From: an uncultured Eubacteriales bacterium
GTDB lineage: Bacteria; Bacillota; Clostridia; Oscillospirales; Acutalibacteraceae
Reading direction: 5' to 3'
Assembly: GCA_934454845.1 (NCBI GenBank)
Contig: CAKSGV010000018.1
Coordinates: 1-49,867 of the forward strand
DNA: 49,867 nt
Shown piece by piece: positions 32,500-41,873 of the stretch. The position numbers and the translations under genes are program-made. How positions within the stretch are numbered: position 1 is the stretch's first letter; every line of letters starts with the position of its first letter. The notes under the pieces were generated by a model. The model ran no database searches. It was given only the letters and a program-made list of their open reading frames with translations, and was not told where the DNA came from.

Positions 32500-33567
32500 A
32501 TGAATAAAATAGAAAAATTGCAGAATTTTTTAAGGTCCCGGGAAGCCGTGCTTATTTTCAGCGAGCCGGTGAGATATTATTTTACAGGCTATCTTGCCGA
32601 CAGCGGCGTTTTGGTCGTTACAAAAAATAAAGCTGTGTTTTATACCGATTTCAGATATATTGAAGAGGCAAAAGCTAAAATAAATGACTGCGAGGCTTTA
32701 AAAAGCAATAATTTTTATTTGCAAATAAACGAGTTTTTAAAAGGTCTTAACATAGCAAAGGTTTATACGGAGCCTGGAAGAATCACCATCTCGCAGTTTT
32801 CCTCTTTAAGAAAGGCTCTTGATAAGAAGATAGTTGTTTCAAAAGATAAAAGGGCAGAGGCGTTTATAAATTCCCTACGCGCGTTAAAATCGAAAGAAGA
32901 GCAACGAAATATAATTCGGGCGCAATTGCTTACCGATAAAACTTTTGATTATATTATTGACAAAATTATTCCCGGTAAAACAGAAAAAGAAATAATGCTT
33001 GATATGGAGTATTATATAAGAAAGCTCGGGAGCGAGGGAGTATCATTTGATTTTATTGTGGTTTCGGGAAAAAACACATCGCTTCCACATGGAAAACCTA
33101 CCGATAAGAAAATCGAAAAAGGCGATTTCGTTACAATGGATTTCGGCGCTGTGGTAAACGGCCTTCACAGCGATATGACAAGAACCGTCGCCGTGGGATA
33201 TGCGAGTAAAGAAATGAAAGCCGTTTATGAAACGGTGCTTGAAGCACAAAAAGCGGCGATTGATATTTTAAAACCCGGGCTTAATTGCAATGCTGCCGAT
33301 AAAACAGCGCGTGATATTATAGAAAAAGCGGGATACGCAGGCTGTTTCGGTCACGCGCTTGGCCATAGCTTAGGTTATGAAATTCACGAAAGCCCCACGC
33401 TTTCGCCTAAATGCACTGATATTTTAAAGCCGGGAAATGCGGTAACTGTTGAGCCGGGAATTTATATTGAAAATAAATTCGGCGTTAGGATCGAGGACAC
33501 TGTTTTTATCACTGAAAACGGTATCACCGATATTACAAAAAGTCCCAAAGAACTTATAATACTTTAA
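32500..33567 (+). CDS. M24-family aminopeptidase P / Xaa-Pro dipeptidase
   Basis: Metallopeptidase removing residues N-terminal to proline. 355 residues: an N-terminal creatinase-type domain (FSEPVRYYFTGYLADSG), then the M24 catalytic domain with VTMDFGAVVNGLHSDMTRTV carrying the two metal Asp residues, the His in GHALGHSLGYEIHESP, and Glu residues in VTVEPGIYIE and GVRIEDTV. ATG 32500 follows AAGGAAG by 8 bases; a GTG at 32491 is inside the ribosome site. The ABC exporter genes follow 13 bases later, so it may be part of their transcript. Confidence 0.92.
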   Translation: MNKIEKLQNFLRSREAVLIFSEPVRYYFTGYLADSGVLVVTKNKAVFYTDFRYIEEAKAKINDCEALKSNNFYLQINEFLKGLNIAKVYTEPGRITISQFSSLRKALDKKIVVSKDKRAEAFINSLRALKSKEEQRNIIRAQLLTDKTFDYIIDKIIPGKTEKEIMLDMEYYIRKLGSEGVSFDFIVVSGKNTSLPHGKPTDKKIEKGDFVTMDFGAVVNGLHSDMTRTVAVGYASKEMKAVYETVLEAQKAAIDILKPGLNCNAADKTARDIIEKAGYAGCFGHALGHSLGYEIHESPTLSPKCTDILKPGNAVTVEPGIYIENKFGVRIEDTVFITENGITDITKSPKELIIL

Positions 33568-33580
33568 TTCGGAGTAAAAT

Positions 33581-35302
33581 ATGAAAATTCTTTTTAAAAA
33601 CGCGGCGAAATATAAGTTTGAATGTATAAGCGGTCCTGCATTCAAGGCGCTTGAAGCAACATTCGAACTTTGCGTTCCGCTGGTTATGAGTAAAATTATA
33701 GATGTGGGAATAGCTGAGAATAACAGCGGATATATTATAAAAATGGCTCTGCTTTTGGTGCTTCTCGGTATTCTCGGATTTTTATCCACTGCAGCCGCAC
33801 AATATTTTTCCGCAAAAGCCTCGGTTAAAATTGTTTCCGGAATAAAAAGAGAGCTTTTCTTAAAAATTCAGTCGCTTTCTTTCTCCGATATTGATAATAT
33901 AGGAACTTCTTCTTTGATCACCCGAATGACGAGCGATGCCAATCAGGTGCTTACCGGCATAAATCTTACTTTAAGGCTGTTTATCCGCTCTCCTTTTATA
34001 GTTTTCGGAGCTATGATAATGGCATTTTTTGTGGATAAGAAAGCTGCGGTAACATTTGCGGGGGTAATTCCGCTTTTAAGCATTGTCATATTCGGAATAA
34101 TGCTTATCTGTATTCCGCTTTATAAAAAAGTGCAGTCGGCTCTAGATTCGCTTACTTCCTCTTCGCTTGAAAATCTTAAGGGCGTTAGAGTTATAAGAGC
34201 TTTTAACAATCAAAACAGAGAGGTAAAAGAATTTTCCGAAAAAACGCAGACATTATTTGACCGCCAGACGCTTGTAGGTAAAATTTCCGCTCTTATGAAC
34301 CCTCTTACCTATATTCTTATAAATATTGCAGTTTGCGTGCTTATATATGTAGGCGCGATAAGAGTAGATAGAGGCGCGCTTTCACAGGGACAGGTAGTTT
34401 CGCTTTATAACTATATGCTCCTTATTCTTGTGGAGCTTATTAAGCTTGCAAATTTGATCATCACTATGACAAAATCCGCCGCCTGCGAAAACCGAATAGA
34501 GGCGGTTATCGATATGCCCGAAACTCAGTTAAAAGAAATGCTTGAGGAAAAAGAAAATTTTCGGTATGCTGTGGAATTCGATAATGTGAGCCTTAACTAT
34601 TCTTCTATGGGTGAAGAAAGTTTAAGCGGTATAAGCTTTAAGGCAAACAAAGGCGAGAAGATAGGAATTATCGGCGCTACGGGCAGCGGTAAATCAAGTC
34701 TTGTAAATCTTATTCCTAGATTTTATGACGCAACGAACGGAAGCGTTACCGTTTTCGGCAAAAATGTTAAAGCTTACGATTTATCGGAACTTAGGAATAA
34801 AATCGGAGTTGTTCCGCAAAAGGCTATGCTTTTTGCAGGTACTATCAAAGAAAATATGCTTGTAGGTAATGAAAATGCGACCGATAAAGAGATAGAAGAG
34901 GCTTTAAAGGTAGCCCAGGCTTATGATTTTGTGAAAGAAAAAGGTCTTGAGTCATATGTTGAGCAGGGAGGGAAAAATTTCTCCGGCGGTCAAAGGCAGA
35001 GGCTCACTATTGCAAGAGCGATAGTTAAAAAGCCCGATATCCTTATTCTTGACGATTCTGCAAGCGCCCTTGATTTTGCAACCGACCTAAAGCTCAGAAA
35101 GGCTTTATCGGCACTTGATTTTAATCCAACGGTATTTACCGTTTCTCAAAGAACTTCGAGTATCAAAAATTCGGACAAAATAATAGTGCTTGACGATGGA
35201 AAGTGCGTAGGAATAGGCTCTAATGACGAATTGCTAGAAAACTGCGAGGTCTATAAGGAAATTTACGATTCACAGTTTAAAAAGGAGGAAAATTCAAAAT
35301 GA
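33581..35302 (+). CDS. ABC exporter half with degenerate nucleotide site
   Basis: 573-residue ABC exporter subunit: six transmembrane segments (about 15-300) and a nucleotide-binding domain. Walker A GATGSGKSS (365-373) and signature FSGGQRQR (468-475) are normal. After Walker B (LILDD) the catalytic Glu is Asp492, and the switch His is Gln (TVSQRTSS). This double change is the known degenerate half of heterodimeric exporters such as TM287/TM288 or BmrC/BmrD. The partner overlaps by 4 bases. The substrate is unknown; drugs, lipids or peptides are all possible. Confidence 0.92.
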   Translation: MKILFKNAAKYKFECISGPAFKALEATFELCVPLVMSKIIDVGIAENNSGYIIKMALLLVLLGILGFLSTAAAQYFSAKASVKIVSGIKRELFLKIQSLSFSDIDNIGTSSLITRMTSDANQVLTGINLTLRLFIRSPFIVFGAMIMAFFVDKKAAVTFAGVIPLLSIVIFGIMLICIPLYKKVQSALDSLTSSSLENLKGVRVIRAFNNQNREVKEFSEKTQTLFDRQTLVGKISALMNPLTYILINIAVCVLIYVGAIRVDRGALSQGQVVSLYNYMLLILVELIKLANLIITMTKSAACENRIEAVIDMPETQLKEMLEEKENFRYAVEFDNVSLNYSSMGEESLSGISFKANKGEKIGIIGATGSGKSSLVNLIPRFYDATNGSVTVFGKNVKAYDLSELRNKIGVVPQKAMLFAGTIKENMLVGNENATDKEIEEALKVAQAYDFVKEKGLESYVEQGGKNFSGGQRQRLTIARAIVKKPDILILDDSASALDFATDLKLRKALSALDFNPTVFTVSQRTSSIKNSDKIIVLDDGKCVGIGSNDELLENCEVYKEIYDSQFKKEENSK

Positions 35303-37041
35303 AAAGATCTTCCTCCGTTAAAAGAATTTATAAATTTATAAAACCCGATCTTTTTTATATAGCTCTTTCGGCGTTCTTTTCGCTTATCACAGTCGGGCTT
35401 ACTCTTTATTTCCCGATTTTGATAGGCAGAGCGATAGACTGTATAATAGCTAAAGGCAAGGTTGATTTTGCGTTGCTGAAAGGCTATCTTTTCAAAGCCG
35501 CAGTTTGCGTAATTATAAATGCCGTTTTGCAGTGGATAATGTCTACTTTCAATAATAAGATAACTTATAAAACCGTTAAAAGAATGAGAGAAACGGTGTT
35601 TTTAAAACTGCAGGATCTTCCCGTTTCTTATATCGATTCTCACCCTCACGGCGATATTGTAAGCCGAATGATCTCTGATATCGATACCTTTGCCGACGGC
35701 CTTTTAATGGGATTTACGCAGTTTTTCACAGGAATTATGACGATTCTCGGCACGCTTATATTTATGTTTTATTTAAACGCTTATATTGCGCTTGCCGTGG
35801 TTGTTATAACGCCGCTTTCTTTGTTTGTTGCAAAGTTTATTTCTTCAAAAACTTATTCGATGTTTAACGACCAGTCGGTTTTAAGAGGTAAACAAACGGC
35901 TATAATAGAGGAGGCTGTGACGGGTGCTAAGTTATCTAAAGCATTTTGTTATGAAGATAAAATGTTTGAAAAATATGAAGATATAAGCAAGGACTTAAGA
36001 AAAGCTTCTATTAAAGCATTTTTCTTTTCTTCGCTTGTAAATCCTTCCACAAGACTTATCAATAACTTCGTATATGCGGCTGTAGGTGCATTCGGGGCGC
36101 TTTCGGTAATTGGAGCGCTCGGAGGAAATGCTATATCTGTAGGTATTCTTTCAAGCTTTTTGAATTATGCCAATCAATACACAAAGCCGTTTAATGAAAT
36201 ATCCGGTGTTATTACAGAACTGCAGAATTCCATAGCCTGCGCCGACAGAGTTTTCGATTTTCTTGACGCGCCGAGCATTTCATCCGATAGCGGAAAAGAA
36301 GAACTCTCGGGTGTTAAAGGAAATGTCGATATAAGCAATGTTTACTTTTCTTATACTCCCGACCGCGAGCTTATCAAAAACTTTAATCTTTCGGTTAAAA
36401 AGGGAAGCAGAGTTGCGATAGTGGGTCCCACTGGGTGCGGCAAAACCACCATAATAAATCTTCTTATGCGCTTTTATGATGTAAAAAGCGGAAGTATTAA
36501 AATTGACGGAAAGGAAATATCCGAAGTTACGCGAAAATCGCTTAGAAAAAATTTCGGTCTAGTTTTGCAGGATACCTTTATTAAAGAGGGCACTGTTTAT
36601 GAAAATATTTCAATCGGCAATCCTGACGCTTCAAAAGAAGAAATTATCGCCGCCGCAAAAGCTGCCCACGCCCATGGGTTTATAAAAAGGCTTAAAAACG
36701 GCTACGATACAGTTTTGTCCGATGAGGGCTCGCTGTCATTGGGTCAAAGACAGCTTATTAGTATAGCGAGAGTTATGCTTTGTATTCCGCCGATGCTTAT
36801 TTTAGACGAAGCGACATCATCTATAGATACGAGAACTGAGCTTAAAATTCAAAGCGCATTTTCCGAAATGATGAAAGGCAGAACAAGCTTTATAGTTGCT
36901 CACAGGCTTTCTACTATCAGAGAAGCTGATGTTATTCTGGTTATGAAAGACGGCAATATTATCGAAACCGGAAATCATAAAGAACTTCTCGAAAAAGGCG
37001 GATTTTATGCTAACCTTTATAACAGCCAGTTTGAAAGCTGA
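35299..37041 (+). CDS. ABC exporter half with consensus nucleotide site
   Basis: 580-residue partner of the preceding subunit: six transmembrane segments, then a nucleotide-binding domain with Walker A GPTGCGKTT, signature LSLGQRQL, Walker B with the catalytic Glu (ILDEATSSID) and the switch His (VAHRLSTI). With the degenerate partner it should form a heterodimer with one hydrolytic site. ATG 35299 overlaps the stop of the first gene (ATGA type), implying coupled translation and equal amounts of both subunits. Confidence 0.93.
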   Translation: MKRSSSVKRIYKFIKPDLFYIALSAFFSLITVGLTLYFPILIGRAIDCIIAKGKVDFALLKGYLFKAAVCVIINAVLQWIMSTFNNKITYKTVKRMRETVFLKLQDLPVSYIDSHPHGDIVSRMISDIDTFADGLLMGFTQFFTGIMTILGTLIFMFYLNAYIALAVVVITPLSLFVAKFISSKTYSMFNDQSVLRGKQTAIIEEAVTGAKLSKAFCYEDKMFEKYEDISKDLRKASIKAFFFSSLVNPSTRLINNFVYAAVGAFGALSVIGALGGNAISVGILSSFLNYANQYTKPFNEISGVITELQNSIACADRVFDFLDAPSISSDSGKEELSGVKGNVDISNVYFSYTPDRELIKNFNLSVKKGSRVAIVGPTGCGKTTIINLLMRFYDVKSGSIKIDGKEISEVTRKSLRKNFGLVLQDTFIKEGTVYENISIGNPDASKEEIIAAAKAAHAHGFIKRLKNGYDTVLSDEGSLSLGQRQLISIARVMLCIPPMLILDEATSSIDTRTELKIQSAFSEMMKGRTSFIVAHRLSTIREADVILVMKDGNIIETGNHKELLEKGGFYANLYNSQFES

Positions 37042-37047
37042 GCTTTA

Positions 37048-37076
37048 TTGACAAAACAGAAAAAAATGTATATAAT
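37048..37076 (+). promoter_or_regulatory. Sigma-A type promoter of alaS
   Basis: Near-consensus TTGACA (37048-37053), 17 bases, TATAAT (37071-37076). The leader to the alaS ATG is about 54 bases, with a small hairpin CCTCG-AATT-CGGGG (37088-37101); it is too short for a T-box. Confidence 0.85.
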
Positions 37077-37136
37077 ATTCAAGTATTGCCTCGAATTCGG
37101 GGAAAAAGATTTTAAAGATTACAGGGTGTTTGTTTT

Positions 37137-39770
37137 ATGAAGTGGACTTCGCTTAATGATTTAAGGGAAAAATATCTTTCTTTTTTTGAGTCAAAAGGTC
37201 ATTTAAGGCTTGGCAGCTTTTCGCTTGTTCCGAATAATGACAAATCGCTTTTGCTCATAAATTCAGGTATGGCTCCTATGAAAAAATATTTCACGGGCGA
37301 GGTGACCCCACCCTCTAAAAGAGTTACCACCTGTCAGAAATGCATCAGAACTCCGGATCTTGAGCGTGTGGGTCATACCGCGCGTCACGGAACATATTTT
37401 GAAATGCTCGGAAATTTCTCCTTCGGAGATTATTTTAAAGAGCAGGCTATAAAATGGGCGTGGGAATTCTTAACTGTTACTTTAGAAATTCCGGCTGACC
37501 TCTTGTGGCCGTCTGTTTATGAAGAAGACGATGAGGCTTATGCTATCTGGCGCGATGAAATAGGCGTTGATGAAAGCCATATCGTAAGGCTTGGCAAAGA
37601 AGATAATTTCTGGGAGCACGGCACAGGCCCTTGCGGACCTTGCAGTGAGATATATTTTGACCGCGGCGAGAAATACGGCTGCGGCTCACCCGATTGTAAG
37701 CCGGGCTGCGACTGCGACAGATATATGGAAATATGGAATAATGTCTTCTCGCAGTTCAATAATATGGGCGACGGTACTTATACAGAGCTTGAACATAAAA
37801 ACATAGATACCGGAATGGGACTTGAAAGACTTGCCTGCGTTATGCAGGGCGTCGATAATATGTTTGAGGTCGATACAATAAGAAATATTATCAATAGGGT
37901 CTGCAAGATATCAGGTAAGGAATACGGTGCGAATGATAACGCCGATATTTCTATCAGAGCCGTAACGGATCATATCAGAGCTTCCGTGTTTATGATAAGC
38001 GACGGTATTATCCCTTCAAACGAGGGCAGGGGGTATGTTCTTCGCAGACTTATAAGAAGAGCCGCACGCCACGGAAAGTTACTTGGAATCAATAAGCCGT
38101 TTTTATGCGGGCTTTGCGACGCGGTTATTGCTGAAAACAAGGCGGGATACCCGGAGCTCGTAGAAAAAGAACAGCTTATTAAAAAGGTCATCTCAAACGA
38201 GGAAAATAATTTTAATAAAACTATCGACCAAGGTCTTAATCTTCTTTCAACTCTTACTAAAGACGGCGGAGTTCTTTCCGGCGAAGATGCTTTCAAGCTT
38301 TATGATACATTCGGATTTCCGCTTGATCTTACCAAGGATATTCTTTCTGAAAAGAATATGACCGTCGATGAAAAAAGATTTACAGAGCTTATGGAAAATC
38401 AAAGAGAGCTTGCAAGATCTTCAAGAAAATCGGCGGATTCGCAGAGCTGGAAAAGCGACGGCATAAGCTTTGACGATATTAAACCTACGGAGTTCTTAGG
38501 ATATAAGGAAAATAATTGCTCCGCTAAAATTCTTGATATAGTTGTAGGTTCTGAGCATAAAAAATCCGTTAAATCAGGAGAAAAGGCAGTAATCGTTCTT
38601 GACAGAACGGTGTTTTACGGTGAGTCCGGCGGCCAGGTAGGCGATACGGGCGAAATCATCGGAAATACGAAATCCTTTGCCGTTTCCGATACCAAAAAGA
38701 CGGCAGGCGGAGTGTTTACCCATTTCGGAACCGTTTCTTCGGGTGAATTCACAGTCGGAGAAACCGTAATGGCGGAAATAAATATTTCAAGAAGAGAAGC
38801 TATCCGCAGAAACCATACAGCCGCGCACCTTTTGCAGGCGGGATTAAGGTCCGTTCTCGGAACGCACGTCGAGCAGGCAGGCCAGCTTGTAAATGAATCT
38901 GCGGTAAGATTTGACTTTACCCATTTTTCGGCGCTTACTAAAGAGGAAATAAAAGCCGTTGAAGACTTTGTCAATAAAGCTGTGCTTGACGGTATAGAGG
39001 TTGAAAACACCGAAATGCCGATTGACGACGCTAAAAAGCTCGGAGCTATGGCTCTTTTCGGCGAGAAATACGGTAATATAGTAAGAGTTGTAAATATCAG
39101 CGGCAGATCTGTCGAGCTTTGCGGAGGAACTCACGCAACAAATACCGGCAAGCTCGGTCTGTTTAAAATTGTTTCAGAATCGGGTGTTGCCGCAGGTGTG
39201 AGAAGAATTGAAGCCGTTACAGGTCTTAATGTTTTAAAACTTTTAGAAGATTATAAGATTGCCGCTATGGATACAGCCGCCGCTCTTAAATGCGGAAATA
39301 TATTTGAAATTTCCTCAAAAGCGGCACAGGTTGTTGCTTCGCTAAAAGAGGCGGAGAAAAAGGCAGAGACACTTGAAAGCAAACTTGCAAGCGGTAAGCT
39401 AAACGAAATGATAGAAAACGCTGCCCAAGTCGGCGGATTTAAAGTAGTTACAGGCTCGTTTAAGGATATCGATTCCGCAGAGCTTAAGAAAATGGCGGAT
39501 AGCGTTAAAGCCGATTGTGAAAACGCGGTTGCCGTATTTGCCGGAATTTCAAAAGATAAGGTCACTTTCTGCGTCGGTTGCAGTAAAGCCGCGGTTAACG
39601 CAGGAGCAAACGCAGGTCTTATAGTCCGTGAGATCGCTAAGATTGCAGGAGGAAACGGCGGCGGAAAGCCCGATCTCGCTATGGCAGGCGGTAAAGACGC
39701 CTCTATGGCTCAAACAGCGCTTGATAAATCCACAGAAATAATTTCCGGTTTTATAGAGGTGAAAAGCTAA
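37137..39770 (+). CDS. alaS: Alanyl-tRNA synthetase
   Basis: Charges tRNA-Ala. 877 residues in the usual order: class II aminoacylation core (FFESKGHLRLGSFSLVP; GHTARHGTYFEMLGNFSFGD), tRNA-recognition region (VTDHIRASVFMISDGI...YVLRRLIRRAARHG), editing domain with HTAAHLLQAGLR and CGGTHATNTG (zinc/His-Cys site), and a C-terminal oligomerisation domain (GGGKPDLAMAGGKD). Full length for the family. It has a strong promoter, and the stop codon overlaps the ATG of the HIT gene. Confidence 0.98.
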   Translation: MKWTSLNDLREKYLSFFESKGHLRLGSFSLVPNNDKSLLLINSGMAPMKKYFTGEVTPPSKRVTTCQKCIRTPDLERVGHTARHGTYFEMLGNFSFGDYFKEQAIKWAWEFLTVTLEIPADLLWPSVYEEDDEAYAIWRDEIGVDESHIVRLGKEDNFWEHGTGPCGPCSEIYFDRGEKYGCGSPDCKPGCDCDRYMEIWNNVFSQFNNMGDGTYTELEHKNIDTGMGLERLACVMQGVDNMFEVDTIRNIINRVCKISGKEYGANDNADISIRAVTDHIRASVFMISDGIIPSNEGRGYVLRRLIRRAARHGKLLGINKPFLCGLCDAVIAENKAGYPELVEKEQLIKKVISNEENNFNKTIDQGLNLLSTLTKDGGVLSGEDAFKLYDTFGFPLDLTKDILSEKNMTVDEKRFTELMENQRELARSSRKSADSQSWKSDGISFDDIKPTEFLGYKENNCSAKILDIVVGSEHKKSVKSGEKAVIVLDRTVFYGESGGQVGDTGEIIGNTKSFAVSDTKKTAGGVFTHFGTVSSGEFTVGETVMAEINISRREAIRRNHTAAHLLQAGLRSVLGTHVEQAGQLVNESAVRFDFTHFSALTKEEIKAVEDFVNKAVLDGIEVENTEMPIDDAKKLGAMALFGEKYGNIVRVVNISGRSVELCGGTHATNTGKLGLFKIVSESGVAAGVRRIEAVTGLNVLKLLEDYKIAAMDTAAALKCGNIFEISSKAAQVVASLKEAEKKAETLESKLASGKLNEMIENAAQVGGFKVVTGSFKDIDSAELKKMADSVKADCENAVAVFAGISKDKVTFCVGCSKAAVNAGANAGLIVREIAKIAGGNGGGKPDLAMAGGKDASMAQTALDKSTEIISGFIEVKS

Positions 39771-40111
39771 TGAAAGATTGCCTTTTCTGTAAAATTTTAA
39801 AAGGCGAGATACCGAGCACAAAAATATATGAAGACGAATATGTTTATGCGTTTAAGGATATCGACCCTAAGGCGCCTTTTCACGCGATCGTTATTCCGAA
39901 AACTCATATAGAGTCGGCAGATGAGATCACTTCTGAAAACAGCGCGGCTGTCGCTAAAGTTTTTGAGGCTATTGCCAAAATTTCCAAAGCGGAAAATCTT
40001 GAAAAAGGCTATAGAGTTGTCAATAATTGCGGTAAAGACGGTGGGCAGACTGTAAATCATATGCATTTCCATCTTCTTGCCCGAAGAAATCTTGCTTGGC
40101 CTCCGGGCTGA
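39770..40111 (+). CDS. HIT-family (HINT-like) nucleotide-binding hydrolase
   Basis: 113-residue histidine-triad protein that probably hydrolyses AMP-lysine or other adenylates. N-terminal CLFCKILKGEIPS with CxxC, then the HIT motif HMHFHLLARR near the C-terminus. Its ATG overlaps the alaS stop (TAATG), and in some bacteria HINT proteins clean up aminoacyl-adenylates, so the pairing with alaS makes sense, though this is inference. The phosphoribosyltransferase gene follows 20 bases later. Confidence 0.93.
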   Translation: MKDCLFCKILKGEIPSTKIYEDEYVYAFKDIDPKAPFHAIVIPKTHIESADEITSENSAAVAKVFEAIAKISKAENLEKGYRVVNNCGKDGGQTVNHMHFHLLARRNLAWPPG

Positions 40112-40131
40112 TATTTAAGGGAGAAAAAGTT

Positions 40132-40671
40132 ATGTCAGAATATTATGATCTTAAAATTGCGGGACTTGAAAGAAAACTTGAAAAATTCCCAGTGAACGAG
40201 AACCTAGATATCGCGGCATTCATTATTTTCGGTGATGTGGAGCTTACTGTAAAAGGCTGCGAGGAATTAAGAAAAAAGCTTCCTGAATTTGATATTATTA
40301 TAACTCCCGAAGCAAAAAGCATTCCTATAGCATACGAGCTTGCAAGGCAGACGGGTAAGCCCTATGTTATAGCTCGAAAGGGAATGAAGGTTTATATGCG
40401 GAATGCTTTGGAAGTAAATGTTACTTCTATCACCACTAAAAACGAACAGCACCTGTTTTTAGGCGAAAACGAAACCGAAAAGCTTAAAGGCAAAAAAGTA
40501 CTTATAGTTGACGATGTTATAAGCACCGGCGATTCATTGGCGGCTGTAAGAGAGCTTGTTAAAAAAGCGGGCGGAATTGAAGCTTGTGCCTGTGCTTTCT
40601 TAGCTGAGGGCGACGCGGCTGAAAGAAAAGATATCGTTTTTCTTGAAAAGCTTCCTTTATTCTTTAAATAA
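40132..40671 (+). CDS. Purine-type phosphoribosyltransferase
   Basis: 179-residue type I phosphoribosyltransferase with the PRPP loop VLIVDDVISTGDS (near 125-137) and ITPEAKSIPIAYELARQTG. It resembles adenine or xanthine phosphoribosyltransferases, but the base-specific regions are not diagnostic, so the substrate is open; it looks unlike typical Apt at the N-terminus. ATG 40132 follows AGGGAG; a longer frame from 40096 overlaps the HIT gene. Third gene of alaS-HIT-PRT and followed by a strong terminator. Confidence 0.82.
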   Translation: MSEYYDLKIAGLERKLEKFPVNENLDIAAFIIFGDVELTVKGCEELRKKLPEFDIIITPEAKSIPIAYELARQTGKPYVIARKGMKVYMRNALEVNVTSITTKNEQHLFLGENETEKLKGKKVLIVDDVISTGDSLAAVRELVKKAGGIEACACAFLAEGDAAERKDIVFLEKLPLFFK

Positions 40672-40678
40672 TTATTTT

Positions 40679-40709
40679 ATCCCCGACAGTTTTTGTCGGG
40701 GATATTTTT
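40679..40709 (+). terminator. Intrinsic terminator of the alaS operon
   Basis: ATCCCCGACA (40679-40688) and TGTCGGGGAT (40694-40703) form a perfect 10-bp stem with loop GTTTT, followed by ATTTTT. Confidence 0.93.
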
Positions 40710-40759
40710 ATGAACAAATTGTAAAAGTCAAAGAAAGTCAAAAAATTTTAAAAATTCTA

Positions 40760-40787
40760 TTGACAAATGAGAAAATTTGTATATAAT
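40760..40787 (+). promoter_or_regulatory. Heat-shock operon promoter
   Basis: TTGACA (40760-40765), 16 bases, TATAAT (40782-40787). Transcription would start at about 40794, so the CIRCE element falls at the very beginning of the transcript, where bound HrcA blocks initiation. Confidence 0.88.
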
Positions 40788-40794
40788 ATAATTG

Positions 40795-40821
40795 TTAGCA
40801 CTCAAGAGGTGAGAGTGCTAA
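40795..40821 (+). promoter_or_regulatory. CIRCE operator (HrcA binding site)
   Basis: Perfect inverted repeat TTAGCACTC (40795-40803), 9 bases, GAGTGCTAA (40813-40821), the consensus CIRCE element. It sits between the promoter and hrcA, giving negative autoregulation of hrcA-grpE-dnaK by HrcA, relieved on heat stress when GroEL is titrated (established for the family). Confidence 0.98.
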
Positions 40822-40842
40822 AAGCAAAACGGTGGTGATTAT

Positions 40843-41871
40843 ATGCAGCTGTCGCCTCGAAAAAAAGCCATTCTTTCGGCTGTTATCAAAGAATATATCA
40901 GCTCCGGAGAGCCGGTCGGCTCTAAGGCTTTGCTGAGCAGCCTTGAAAACTCACCGTCAAGTGCAACGATAAGAAATGAAATGAATGATCTTTGCTCTTT
41001 AGGTCTTTTGTTTCAGCCGCATATTTCCGCAGGAAGAATTCCCACGGATTTAGGATTTAAATTATATGTTTCATCGCTTTTAAAGCCGACTGATCTTAGC
41101 CCCGTTTCAAAGGAATTTATCAGTAAAAAATTGAATTCCTCGTTTTTTGACTCGGCTTCGGCTTTTAAAGCCGCTTCCGATTCACTTAATTCGCTATATG
41201 GGCTGCCCGCTGTTTTTACCTTTGTTTCAGACGATTCGGCATTTCTTAAAGCTGCCAAGCTTTATAAACTTACTGATAAAAGTGCGGCGCTTATGGTTTT
41301 TTCTTCTGACGGAAGATTTCAAAACCGTATAATAAGAGTGCCAGGTGTGATTTCCGGAAATTTTGAGATGAATTTCAGAATGATCGCAGAAAGCAGGCTA
41401 AAAAATAAAAGATTGATCGAGTTTTCAAGGGCGCACTTACAAAGTCTTGTAGCAAATATCGGTGCAGATCCTTGTGGGCTTATGCCGGTGTTTTCGGAAC
41501 TTTATGATATGATCTCTTCCGATCTTTCGGGAGATACGCAAATTTGCGGTATTAAAAATCTTTATAAAGTCTTCGGAGAAAATCAGGCAAGCGATATTGC
41601 AGAGCTTTTCGAAAAAAGCGATTTGTTTTCACTTATCGGAGAAAGCAGTGATGAAAAAAGCGTTTTCTTCGGGAGCGATACACCGTTTAGGTGCTTATCG
41701 GATAAGGTTATCGTTTGGAGCGATTGCTTTTCCGGCACATCAAGGTGCGGAAGAATAGGAGTTATCGGTCCGGACAGAATATCCTACGATCAGATAGTTC
41801 CCGCAGTTAAATATGCCGCTTCGGTATTAAGTAACAGGCTGACCGAGACCGCAAAAGATATGGAGGAATAA
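40843..41871 (+). CDS. hrcA: Heat-inducible transcription repressor HrcA
   Basis: Repressor of class I heat-shock genes acting at CIRCE. 342 residues: N-terminal winged helix (LSPRKKAILSAVIKEYISSG; SSATIRNEMNDLCSLGLLFQPHISAGRIPTDLGF, the family hallmark region) and a GAF-like C-terminal part. It lies 21 bases after the CIRCE box, with GGTGGTG upstream of ATG 40843. First gene of hrcA-grpE-dnaK-dnaJ. Confidence 0.97.
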   Translation: MQLSPRKKAILSAVIKEYISSGEPVGSKALLSSLENSPSSATIRNEMNDLCSLGLLFQPHISAGRIPTDLGFKLYVSSLLKPTDLSPVSKEFISKKLNSSFFDSASAFKAASDSLNSLYGLPAVFTFVSDDSAFLKAAKLYKLTDKSAALMVFSSDGRFQNRIIRVPGVISGNFEMNFRMIAESRLKNKRLIEFSRAHLQSLVANIGADPCGLMPVFSELYDMISSDLSGDTQICGIKNLYKVFGENQASDIAELFEKSDLFSLIGESSDEKSVFFGSDTPFRCLSDKVIVWSDCFSGTSRCGRIGVIGPDRISYDQIVPAVKYAASVLSNRLTETAKDMEE

Positions 41872-41873
41872 AA

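Noticed and set aside
37077..37136. Possible T-box leader of alaS
   Set aside because: The leader is only about 54 bases and lacks the T-box sequence and a specifier stem; only a small CCTCG/CGGGG hairpin is present.
38615..39010. 131-codon minus-strand open frame inside alaS
   Set aside because: It overlaps the conserved editing domain of alaS in antisense, with no promoter or ribosome site.
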